Shown: piece by piece, positions 22,454 through 28,863 of the stretch | Position numbering within the stretch: position 1 is the stretch's first letter | How the letters are laid out: each line of letters begins with the position of its first letter | IMG/VR virus record: IMGVR_UViG_3300017605_000293 | Span: 1 to 36,721 of that record | Reading direction: 5' to 3' (one strand) | Source of the DNA: a virus | DNA length: 36,721 nt | Notes under the pieces: model-generated | Told to the model about the DNA's origin: nothing | Seen by the model: the letters and a program-made list of their open reading frames with translations, nothing else | Database searches by the model: none | Translations under genes and position numbers: made by a program

Positions 22454-24394
22454 ATGCCACGAGAAAACACGCGCGCCGACGTCATCATGGGCGGCGGCGG
22501 AATGCCGGGATCTCTCAATCAACGGCCGTACCCGTTCGCCGCCTACGGCCGCGGCGCGTTCCGCGACGACGGAACGATCCTCGTCGCGCTCGTCTCCGCC
22601 GGCGGCGCCGTTCACGCCTGGCGGCCGCTCGAGGATCCGGACGGAACAAAGCTCGCGCTCGTCGACGCGCGCGGGTTCAACGCGATCGCCGGCGGAGGCG
22701 GCCGGTTCGCGGCGCTCCTCGTTCCGCCTCCGCCTGGCCGGCCGGTTCTGTTCGGATCGCTCGGCGACAAACCGGAGGCCGGCGCCGCCGACGTCGCGCC
22801 CGACGGGACGATCGTTTACAAGACCGCGTACCACGCCGATCGCGGGCTCACGATCGTCGATCCGGCCGGCGGCGTCGTCGAGCTCCCCGGCGCGTACCCT
22901 GTGGACGTCCAGGCGCTCGCCGGCGGCCGCGCCGTGTGGCGAGGCGGCGCATACGGCCGCGCGCCGCTCCGGCCGACGCTCGACGACGCGATGAATACCC
23001 GCGTCGCGGAAAACGTGTCGCCAGGCGTCGACATGATCGCGTACTGGTCGAATGAGGCCGGCGCGCTCGTCGTCGAGGGCGACGGAACGGGCCTCGGGTA
23101 CATGTTCGTGACGGAGAACGGTTTCGATCACGATCTGATCGCGCTCGACGGCGAGGCGATCCTCGTCGCGTCGCGCACGGCCGGCGAGGGCCCGGGCGAT
23201 CTCGTCAAGATCGCGATCTCGAGCGCCGGCCTCCGGTACCTCGTTCCCGCCGACGGCCAGGCGCCGCCATGGTTCCCGGCGCCGACGTTCGGGCCGATCG
23301 AGATCGCGCCGACGCTCAAGTTCCCGACGTTCCGGTTCTCACACCGGATCAGCGTGTACCCGTTCAAGGCCGGCGACTCCGGCCGGCCCGACATTTTCAC
23401 GCTCGGCCACTACACGGAATCGCCGACGCCGCCGGTACCGCTCCCCGTCGGCCTCCGCGTGCTCCTGGCGCATGACGGCGAGAGCGACTGGACGATCCCG
23501 GCCGGATCGCTCCGCTCGTACGATGCCGTCGGATGGGAGCTCTACCGCGTCAAGGGCGAGACGCTCGCGCAATCGTTCGCGCGATGGGAACGCCAGGCGC
23601 TCCGGAACCTCGAGCAATGGCCGCGCGACTGTTTCCTGATCCCGATGTACTACAACCAATTCAACCCGGCGACGGGCGGATGGTTGTGGACGGACGCGGA
23701 GGTGCTCGAGGGCCTCGAGTACCTCGACACGATCGCGAACCTGTCGCCGCGGATCAAGTTTGTCGCGCCGTTCTCGTACGATCGGGCGAACGGCATCAAA
23801 CCGAATCCGAACCTCCGCCGCGCATTCGACGATCTCGTCGCCGCGGCCGCGCTCGCCGGCGAAGCGACGCTGACGCCGGTTCCGACACCTCCGGATCCGA
23901 TCGATCCCTCGCAACCTCGGAAACTCTCGAAAGGACTCAAAATGGAAATCGACGGGAAGATCGTTCAACTCCGCGGCGCCGGCCTCCGGCTGATCGCGCC
24001 CGACGCGCCAGGGACCGGCATATGGGGCACGCTCGACGGGAAACCGTCGCAATGGCGAGGCGTGCTCTACCTCGAGGACGGGAACGCCGCGACGAAGTAC
24101 CGCGCGCGAAAGATTCCCGGCGATCGGTACGTGTTCGTGAACATCGATCACGATTGCCTGGCCGGCGCCGACGGCGGGCAGTACTCGACGGGCCTCGATC
24201 GCCAGGGGTACCACAAACCGACAGGGCAGAGCGCGAACACCGACGCCGGCGATCTCGAGCAGTTCCGCGTATACGAGGGGAACGAGATCGGATCCGTCCA
24301 GGCGCAGATCGAGCAAACCTCCGACGCGAACCACCCGGCCGGCGCCGGGAAAAAGATCGTCGTGTTCCCGCTCACTGTGGAGATCGTCCAGTGA
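22454..24394 (+). CDS. Tail-spike-like protein: propeller, barrel-like and C-terminal domains
   Basis: This 646-residue protein starts at an ATG after GGCGGGAG. Residues about 20-265 look like a beta-propeller made of short strand repeats (RGAFRDDGTILVALVSAGG, DVAPDGTIVYKTAYHADRG, ALAGGRAVWRGGAY, IALDGEAILVASRTAG). Residues about 335-475 resemble a TIM-barrel fragment (LRVLLAHDGESDW, DCFLIPMYYNQFNPATGGWLW, IKFVAPFSYDRANG). After a proline-rich hinge comes a 150-residue beta-rich end beginning MEIDGKIVQLRGAG, preceded by its own ribosome binding site. It is followed directly by a glycoside hydrolase gene, which suggests cooperation in recognising and cutting a surface glycan. No exact family is recognised. 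Confidence 0.6.
   Translation: MPRENTRADVIMGGGGMPGSLNQRPYPFAAYGRGAFRDDGTILVALVSAGGAVHAWRPLEDPDGTKLALVDARGFNAIAGGGGRFAALLVPPPPGRPVLFGSLGDKPEAGAADVAPDGTIVYKTAYHADRGLTIVDPAGGVVELPGAYPVDVQALAGGRAVWRGGAYGRAPLRPTLDDAMNTRVAENVSPGVDMIAYWSNEAGALVVEGDGTGLGYMFVTENGFDHDLIALDGEAILVASRTAGEGPGDLVKIAISSAGLRYLVPADGQAPPWFPAPTFGPIEIAPTLKFPTFRFSHRISVYPFKAGDSGRPDIFTLGHYTESPTPPVPLPVGLRVLLAHDGESDWTIPAGSLRSYDAVGWELYRVKGETLAQSFARWERQALRNLEQWPRDCFLIPMYYNQFNPATGGWLWTDAEVLEGLEYLDTIANLSPRIKFVAPFSYDRANGIKPNPNLRRAFDDLVAAAALAGEATLTPVPTPPDPIDPSQPRKLSKGLKMEIDGKIVQLRGAGLRLIAPDAPGTGIWGTLDGKPSQWRGVLYLEDGNAATKYRARKIPGDRYVFVNIDHDCLAGADGGQYSTGLDRQGYHKPTGQSANTDAGDLEQFRVYEGNEIGSVQAQIEQTSDANHPAGAGKKIVVFPLTVEIVQ
23929..23944 (+). promoter_or_regulatory. 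Internal ribosome binding site and in-frame ATG
   Basis: GAAAGGA stands six bases before an in-frame ATG at 23942, matching the start signals used for this phage's own genes (GAAAGGAC before the ATGs at 29859 and 32009). Initiation here would give the 150-residue C-terminal domain alone (MEIDGKIVQLRGAG to PLTVEIVQ). It lies at a natural domain border after a proline-rich hinge. Confidence 0.55.
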
Positions 24395-25674
24395 GGCGCC
24401 TCCGCAAGATCGCCGGCGGCGGCGGAGGCCCGCGGGCCGGCCTCGTGCGCGCGAGCGGGCGATCCGTCGTCGACGACGCCGGCGAATTCTACCCGCTCGG
24501 CCTGACGTTCATGTGGTCACTACAGGGCGCGCGGAACGAACCCGATCGGTACCGCGCGAACCTCGAGTGGGCCGCGGGAAAAGGGTTCCACTACAAGCGG
24601 CCGCTCTATGAGGTCGCCTGGGCGCCGCCGCTCGAGATCAATCCGGCGACGTTCCCCGATCACCTGGGCGCCGTCGCGCGCGATATCGATCAGGCGTGGG
24701 CGCTCGGCATCCGCAGCGGGATCACGCTCTCCGGCAAGGGCACCGGGTACGATCTCCGGCGCCTGGCGCGCAACGTCGCCGACGAGATCCGCGGCGAACG
24801 CGAGGCCGCCGTGCTCCTCGTCGAGATGCAGAACGAATACAGCAACGGCGGCGATCCGCTCGAGACGCTCGAGGCGATGGCCGTCGAAGTCGGCGCGCGG
24901 ATCCCGAACCTCCGCGGGCTCTCGACGCCGGGCAGCGAAACCGAAGTCGAGCAACTCAAGGCCGCGGCCGCGCGCCACGGGATCACCGTGTTCATTCGAC
25001 ACACGGAACGCAACGACGGCGATCACGACTGGCGGAAGGTCCGACAGTCGAAAGACTTCGCCGACGATCGCGGGTACGTCGGCGCCGATTGGGAGGGCCC
25101 GGGCCCGGGCTCGAGTGTCGCGACTCTGACGGATCCGCTCCGCCTCGCCATGAAACGCGCCGTCGCGATCATGTGCGGCGCGCCGATCTTCACACTCCAC
25201 ACGGGAACCGGCGTCTACGGCGACGGCAAGCCGGGATCGACGGGCCCGCGGCCGCCGAATTTTTGGGAGATCCCGAACATCGACGCGATCGTCGCGGCCG
25301 TCGTCGGCGTCGTCGAGCTCCTCCCGGCCGGCCTCCCGAATTGGCAGTTCGCGAACACGCAATGGAACCCGCCGCTCCCCATCGCGCCGTTCCAACCGCA
25401 TAACCATTGGGAGGGCGACACGGGCGACGGCGTAAATAAAGCCTATTCGGCGCTCGCCGGCGACGGCCGCGTGATCCAAATGCCGTGCGGCGTCCGCGGC
25501 CGCGTGCGGCTCAAGGCGTCGTACCCGCTCACCGGCGTTACTGTGTTCGATCCGCTCACCCGGGCGCCGCTCCCCGATTTCACCGATCGGAGCTACGGCG
25601 CCGGCGAGGTGCTCGAGCTCCCCGGCGGCGATCTCGAGGCCAACGTCGCGTACATCATCCACGGGCACCGCTGA
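24391..25674 (+). CDS. Glycoside hydrolase, GH-A clan-like (tail depolymerase)
   Basis: This 427-residue protein begins at a GTG that overlaps the previous stop. It has a TIM-barrel cellulase-like plan: an N-terminal DDAGEFYPLGLTFMWSL strand, FHYKRPLYEVAW, a catalytic Asn-Glu pair in LLVEMQNEYSNGG (N148, E149, probable acid/base) and a second conserved acid in GADWEGPGPGSS (E236 or nearby, possible nucleophile). The C-terminal 90 residues form a beta-rich domain (VRLKASYPLTGVTVFDPLTRAPLP). No signal peptide is seen. It is likely a virion or secreted depolymerase acting on host surface polysaccharide. The substrate cannot be deduced. Confidence 0.7.
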   Translation: MRRLRKIAGGGGGPRAGLVRASGRSVVDDAGEFYPLGLTFMWSLQGARNEPDRYRANLEWAAGKGFHYKRPLYEVAWAPPLEINPATFPDHLGAVARDIDQAWALGIRSGITLSGKGTGYDLRRLARNVADEIRGEREAAVLLVEMQNEYSNGGDPLETLEAMAVEVGARIPNLRGLSTPGSETEVEQLKAAAARHGITVFIRHTERNDGDHDWRKVRQSKDFADDRGYVGADWEGPGPGSSVATLTDPLRLAMKRAVAIMCGAPIFTLHTGTGVYGDGKPGSTGPRPPNFWEIPNIDAIVAAVVGVVELLPAGLPNWQFANTQWNPPLPIAPFQPHNHWEGDTGDGVNKAYSALAGDGRVIQMPCGVRGRVRLKASYPLTGVTVFDPLTRAPLPDFTDRSYGAGEVLELPGGDLEANVAYIIHGHR

Positions 25675-25683
25675 GGCCCGCCA

Positions 25684-25719
25684 GGCCGGCCAGGCGCCGC
25701 GGGGCGCTCCTGGCCGGCC
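25684..25719 (+). terminator. Strong GC-rich hairpin after the structural/lysis block
   Basis: GGCCGGCCAGG and CCTGGCCGGCC are perfect 11-bp arms around a 14-base loop whose ends can pair further (CGCC with GGCG). No T-run follows. It begins ten bases after the hydrolase stop and is well placed to end late transcription. Confidence 0.6.
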
Positions 25720-25731
25720 GGTTCTGTCGCC

Positions 25732-25767
25732 GGCGCCGGCGGGCCCGTCCTGGGGCCGCCTGGCGCC
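25732..25767 (+). terminator. Second GC-rich hairpin, just upstream of a promoter-like site
   Basis: GGCGCCGGCGGGCCC pairs with GGGGCCGCCTGGCGCC through about 14 base pairs with two single-base bulges and a six-base loop. With the hairpin 13 bases upstream it makes a double barrier before the methyltransferase gene. No U-tract is present. Confidence 0.5.
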
Positions 25768-25768
25768 C

Positions 25769-25779
25769 GTGATACCCTG
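25769..25779 (+). promoter_or_regulatory. Extended -10 element before the DNA methyltransferase
   Basis: GTGATACCCTG reads as TG-N-TACCCT and shares nine of eleven bases with the element before the gpW gene. Its hexamer ends nine bases before the ATG at 25788, so transcription would begin at or within a few bases of the start codon. No -35 hexamer or ribosome binding site is visible. Confidence 0.45.
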
Positions 25780-25787
25780 TTCCGGCC

Positions 25788-26639
25788 ATGCTCCCCGCTC
25801 CCTACTACGATCACGACGGGATCACGATCTACCGGGCCGACTGTTTCGAGGTGCTACACGAGCTCGAGGGCGTCGGCGCGTACGTGACGGATGTTCCGTA
25901 CTCGAGCGGCGGCGCGTTCCGCGGCGATCGGATGTTCTCGACGCTCAGCAAGTACGCGAGCTCCGATAGTTCACAGCAAGCCGGGATCGGGTTCACCGGC
26001 GACAATCGGGATCAGCGGGCGTTCGCCGCATGGTGCGCGCTCTGGATGACGGCGGCCCGCGGCGCCGCGGTCGAGGGCGCGACGTTCGCGACGTTCATCG
26101 ACTGGCGGCAACTCCCGACGATCACCGACGCGATCCAGGCCGGCGGATGGGTATGGAGGGGCGTCGGCGTCTGGTCGAAGAAATTCGGCCGGCCGCGCGA
26201 CGGCGGGTTCTCCGGCGCGTGCGAGTTTCTCCCGTGGGCCTCGCACGGCCCGCTCGCGGAAAACGGCGCGTATCCGTCCGGAGGTTTCGAGTACTCGCCG
26301 CCTCCCGTCTCGAGGCGTCATCACCTGGCGGAGAAACCGCTCGCCGTGATGGAGTGGGCAATGGCGAACGTTCCCGCCGGCGCCCTCGTCGTCGATCCGT
26401 TCATGGGCTCCGGCTCGACGCTCGTCGTCGCCAGGCGCCGCGGGCTCCGCGCGATCGGGATCGACGTCGACGAGCGGCAATGTCGGATCGCCGTCGGCCG
26501 ACTCTCACAGGGGATGCTCCCGGGCCTGGCGCTCGAGGCCCTCGAGGAATTCGAGGACGTCGACGCCGGCGAGCTCGAGGCGCCCGCGGTCGAGCTCACT
26601 CCGGACGTCGGCGCGCCGCTCCGGCTCCCGCTGGCGTAG
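25788..26639 (+). CDS. DNA amino-methyltransferase, beta-class order, DVPY motif
   Basis: This 283-residue protein has the layout of N6-adenine/N4-cytosine DNA methyltransferases of the beta class. The catalytic tetrad comes first (TDVPYSSGG, residues 34-42), then HHLAEKPLAVMEW, and the SAM-binding motif I near the C-terminus (VVDPFMGSGSTLVVARRRGLRAIGIDVDE, D203 to about E229). The tetrad reads DVPY instead of the usual DPPY; the catalytic Asp and stacking Tyr remain. A long acidic tail follows the domain. There is no partner endonuclease, so it is an orphan enzyme that probably shields phage DNA or marks it for other modification. Translation may be leaderless. Confidence 0.85.
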   Translation: MLPAPYYDHDGITIYRADCFEVLHELEGVGAYVTDVPYSSGGAFRGDRMFSTLSKYASSDSSQQAGIGFTGDNRDQRAFAAWCALWMTAARGAAVEGATFATFIDWRQLPTITDAIQAGGWVWRGVGVWSKKFGRPRDGGFSGACEFLPWASHGPLAENGAYPSGGFEYSPPPVSRRHHLAEKPLAVMEWAMANVPAGALVVDPFMGSGSTLVVARRRGLRAIGIDVDERQCRIAVGRLSQGMLPGLALEALEEFEDVDAGELEAPAVELTPDVGAPLRLPLA

Positions 26640-26663
26640 AATGCGGCCGGAGGTTACTGAGTC

Positions 26664-27029
26664 ATGAAATTCGATCTACACGCGTTTCTCTCCGTGGTTC
26701 GCCAGGTCGGGCCGATCATCCTCGCCGCGACGCCGGCCGGCCACAAGATCCCGCCGGATCTCGTTCCGAAGATCGTCGACGCAATCGGCGAGGCGCAGGC
26801 GATCAAGGGCGCGACCGGCGAGGAGAAGAAGGCGCACGTGCTCAACGTGCTCGGAACGGCCGTCGACGTCGCGAACACGACAGGGAAGGTCAAGCTCGAC
26901 GCCGACGAGATCAAAGGCGTCGCGAGCGCCGGGATCGATAACGTCGTCGCGACCGTCAAGATCATCCAGGGATCGAAGGTCGCGGTCGACGCGCCGGCCG
27001 CGGCGCATCCGCCGGCCGCCGGCGACTGA
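26664..27029 (+). CDS. Hypothetical 121-residue helical protein
   Basis: The product is Ala/Val/Ile-rich: LHAFLSVVRQVGPIILAATPAGHKIP, then PKIVDAIGEAQAIKGATGEEKKAHVLNVLGTAVDVANTTGKVKLD, and ADEIKGVASAGIDNVVATVKIIQG, with a Pro/Ala tail. The GATGEEKKAHV segment is one I associate with small phage proteins of unknown role that have been compared with the soluble part of LL-H-type holins; this link is weak. The hydrophobic N-terminal stretch is moderate and not a clear membrane span. The ribosome binding site GGAGGT nine bases before the ATG is one of the best in the window. Confidence 0.5.
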   Translation: MKFDLHAFLSVVRQVGPIILAATPAGHKIPPDLVPKIVDAIGEAQAIKGATGEEKKAHVLNVLGTAVDVANTTGKVKLDADEIKGVASAGIDNVVATVKIIQGSKVAVDAPAAAHPPAAGD

Positions 27030-27045
27030 GCTCGAGCGACACTCA

Positions 27046-27086
27046 CCGGCGCCGGCGGAGCTCCTCGAGGGCCTCGCCGGCGCCGG
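27046..27086 (+). terminator. 12-bp perfect GC hairpin upstream of early promoter
   Basis: CCGGCGCCGGCG and CGCCGGCGCCGG form perfect arms around a 17-base loop, starting 17 bases after the upstream stop. There is no T-run. It probably ends the short methyltransferase transcript and isolates the following promoter. Confidence 0.55.
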
Positions 27087-27126
27087 CCCGCCTCCCACCT
27101 GGCGCGCCCTCAATCCGGAGGGGTCT

Positions 27127-27146
27127 ATCGCGCGCGATCTATATAG
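27127..27146. promoter_or_regulatory. Adjacent palindromes upstream of promoter (operator candidate)
   Basis: ATCGCGCGCGAT (12-bp perfect palindrome) is followed at once by the palindrome CTATATAG, leading into an unusually AT-rich stretch with two CGATCG sites about 24 bases apart. The block lies 44-63 bases upstream of the -35 hexamer. It could bind a repressor or activator; no matching copies were found elsewhere. Confidence 0.3.
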
Positions 27147-27189
27147 GCGATCGAAAAAGTAGCATTTTCATTGGTCCGATCGAGGGCTC

Positions 27190-27218
27190 TTGACACGTGT
27201 TCGCGGATTTGCTAATCT
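27190..27218 (+). promoter_or_regulatory. Strong sigma70-type promoter P1
   Basis: TTGACA, a 17-base spacer and TAATCT give a near-consensus promoter that stands out sharply from the GC-rich background. Transcription should begin about 27225 and give a leader of roughly 45 bases with a small hairpin (CGGC pairing with GCCG around 27230-27250) before the GAAAGG ribosome binding site. Eleven of 17 spacer bases are shared with the promoter at 28552. Confidence 0.85.
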
Positions 27219-27268
27219 GATTCCTGTCGACGGCAATTCCGCCGGCCGACACTCGAAAGGCAGACACC

Positions 27269-27457
27269 GTGAACGACGCCGCCCTCGCCGCCTTCCGCCA
27301 GATTTTCGACGCGACGCAGACCGCGCCGCAGGACTGGCAATGGATCGGGCCGCATATGTCGCAGCGGATGTTCGGGATCACGCGCGAGCGCGCGGAGGCG
27401 TTCGCGGCCCGGCACGGCGGCGAGGCCCGCGAGATGACGAAGGACGGCGGCCGCTAA
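27269..27457 (+). CDS. Small protein leading the Mom operon
   Basis: This 62-residue product begins at a GTG that follows GAAAGGCAGACACC, a ribosome binding site of the same style as those at 29859 and 32009. The sequence is helical, with aromatic residues (LAAFRQIFDATQTAPQDWQWIGPHMSQRMFGITRERAEAFAARHGG). RMFGITRERAEAFAARHGG looks like a helix-turn-helix-like pair, but this is uncertain. It overlaps the next ATG (TAATG). As the first gene after promoter P1 it may be a regulatory or Com-like companion to the downstream modification gene, though it has no zinc finger. Confidence 0.55.
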   Translation: MNDAALAAFRQIFDATQTAPQDWQWIGPHMSQRMFGITRERAEAFAARHGGEAREMTKDGGR

Positions 27458-27723
27458 TGGCCGCCCTCCTCCTCCCCGTGATCGCGCGGCTCGTCGGCCG
27501 ATGCGCGAACGGCGCCGAACGCGCCGGCGGGATCCGCTCTCACGTGATCATGGCGGAGGGCCTCGGCCTCTCGTCGCCGTGTTACGCGACGGCGATCTGT
27601 GGCGCGAAACCCGGCCGGCTCTCGAATGGATGGGAGGAGCTCGACGGCGCCGAACGGCCGACGTGTTCCCGATGCGATCGGATCGCGGCGCGCCAGGGGC
27701 GCGAGCTCGAGGCCGCGCGATGA
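27457..27723 (+). CDS. Zinc-finger-like 88-residue protein
   Basis: This small protein has a C-terminal CxxC pair (PTCSRC) and an upstream cysteine pair (CYATAICGAKPG), a four-cysteine arrangement that fits a zinc ribbon. The spacing HVIM..CYATAICGAKPGRLSNGWEEL..PTCSRC resembles many small phage proteins of unknown role. Phage Mu mom is activated in translation by the zinc-finger protein Com, encoded just upstream and overlapping mom; here a zinc-ribbon protein also overlaps the Mom-like gene by four bases. The parallel is suggestive but I see no sequence identity to Com. Confidence 0.6.
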   Translation: MAALLLPVIARLVGRCANGAERAGGIRSHVIMAEGLGLSSPCYATAICGAKPGRLSNGWEELDGAERPTCSRCDRIAARQGRELEAAR

Positions 27724-28520
27724 CGCCGACGGTTCAACGCTGGCGCGAGCGCCGGGCCTCGTATCGGCCCGCCGGCGAGACGATCAACCCGCGCGAGTAC
27801 GAGGTCGCGCCGATCGAGTCGGACACGATCGCGAAGGGGTTCGTCCTGGCGCATCACTACGCCGGCACGTATCCGGCCGCGCGGGTCCGCGTCGGACTCT
27901 ACCGCGGCGGCGAGCTCGCCGGCGTCGCCGTGTTCTCGCATCCGTGCAACGATGCCGTCTTGACGAACGTATTCGAGGCGCCGGCGCTCGAGACGATCGA
28001 GCTCGGTCGATTCGTGCTCCTCGACGACGTTCGCGGGAACGGCGAGACGTGGTTTCTCGCGCGATGTTTCGAGGAGCTCCGCGGCCGCGGGTTCCGCGGC
28101 GTCGTCTCGTTCAGCGATCCGATCGCGCGCGTCGACGGCGCCGGCCGCCGCGTGTTCCCCGGGCACCTCGGAACGATCTACCAGGCGCACAACGGCCGGT
28201 ACTTGGGCCGCTCGTCGGCGATCTCTATGCTCCTCCTCGCGAACGGCCAGGTGCTCAGCAAACGGGCGATCTCGAAAATTCGCGCCGGCGAGCGCGGCTG
28301 GCACTACGCCGCGGCGCTCCTCGAGGCCGCAGGCGCGACGCCGGCGCCGCTCGAGGGCGAGGCCCGGGCCGCCTGGCTGGCCGCCTGGCTCCCGCGCGTG
28401 ACGCGTCCTGTGAGGCATCCTGGCAACCATCGGTACGCCTGGCCGCTCGAGCGCCGCACGCGGATCCTCCTCGAGTCGCTCCCGTATCCGAAGCTCGCCG
28501 CGGCGCCGGCGGCCGCCTGA
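27720..28520 (+). CDS. mom: Mom-family DNA modification protein (adenine carbamoylmethylation)
   Basis: This 266-residue protein matches the phage Mu Mom family, GNAT-fold enzymes that convert adenine in DNA to N6-carbamoylmethyl-adenine and so block many restriction enzymes. Key parts are AKGFVLAHHYAGTYPAARVRVGLYRGGELAGVAVFSHP, a helix-strand unit ELGRFVLLDDVRGNGETWFLARCFEEL, GVVSFSDP (residues 128-134), and the signature GHLGTIYQAHNGRYLGRSS (148-166). It is longer than Mu Mom (about 230 residues) by a C-terminal arginine-rich segment. Its ATG overlaps the zinc-ribbon gene stop. Expression from the strong promoter P1 without obvious methylation control would differ from the tight Dam/OxyR control in Mu. 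Confidence 0.75.
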   Translation: MTPTVQRWRERRASYRPAGETINPREYEVAPIESDTIAKGFVLAHHYAGTYPAARVRVGLYRGGELAGVAVFSHPCNDAVLTNVFEAPALETIELGRFVLLDDVRGNGETWFLARCFEELRGRGFRGVVSFSDPIARVDGAGRRVFPGHLGTIYQAHNGRYLGRSSAISMLLLANGQVLSKRAISKIRAGERGWHYAAALLEAAGATPAPLEGEARAAWLAAWLPRVTRPVRHPGNHRYAWPLERRTRILLESLPYPKLAAAPAAA

Positions 28521-28551
28521 AATCCTCGAAATTGCTCCGGATTCGGCCCGC

Positions 28552-28580
28552 TTGACATGCGTTCGCTAATCCGCTAATAT
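28552..28580 (+). promoter_or_regulatory. Strong sigma70-type promoter P2, leaderless
   Basis: TTGACA, a 17-base spacer and TAATAT form an almost perfect promoter. Only seven bases (CTCTCTC) separate the -10 from the ATG at 28588, so transcription should begin at or within a base or two of the start codon and no ribosome binding site can exist. The sequence CGCTAAT occurs twice, once in the spacer and once entering the -10, a possible operator. Confidence 0.85.
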
Positions 28581-28587
28581 CTCTCTC

Positions 28588-28848
28588 ATGACGACGCGCG
28601 AGACGCTCCAGGCCGAATTCGACGCCGCCGACGCGGCCGTCGCGATCGCGGCCCGCAATCACCGCAACGCCGAAACCCGTCGCCGCCAGAACCCGGCCGG
28701 CTACCTCGCCGCCGGCGTCGAGCTCGAGGCCGCCGGCGCGCGCCTCGAGGCCGCGGAGGCCGCGCTCGTCGCCGCCCTCGAGCTCGAGGCGGCCGCCGCG
28801 GCCGCGGCCCTCGAGGCGCCCGATTTCGTCAACCTGTCACTGTTCTAG
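28588..28848 (+). CDS. Small coiled-coil protein made from a leaderless transcript
   Basis: This 86-residue protein is almost wholly helical and very rich in Ala and Glu (TLQAEFDAADAAVAIAARNHRNAETRRRQ; ELEAAGARLEAAEAALVAALELEAAAAAAAL), ending APDFVNLSLF. The heptad-like pattern predicts a coiled coil. No family is recognised. It is the first gene behind the strongest promoter in the window and has no ribosome binding site of its own. The HTH gene follows after 15 bases. Low-complexity composition means part of the predicted structure could simply reflect GC-rich codon choice. Confidence 0.6.
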   Translation: MTTRETLQAEFDAADAAVAIAARNHRNAETRRRQNPAGYLAAGVELEAAGARLEAAEAALVAALELEAAAAAAALEAPDFVNLSLF

Positions 28849-28863
28849 GAGAAGGGGCAAACC

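Noticed and set aside
27961-27990. TTGACG within the mom gene as a promoter -35
   Set aside because: No -10 sequence at suitable distance; coding sequence explains it.
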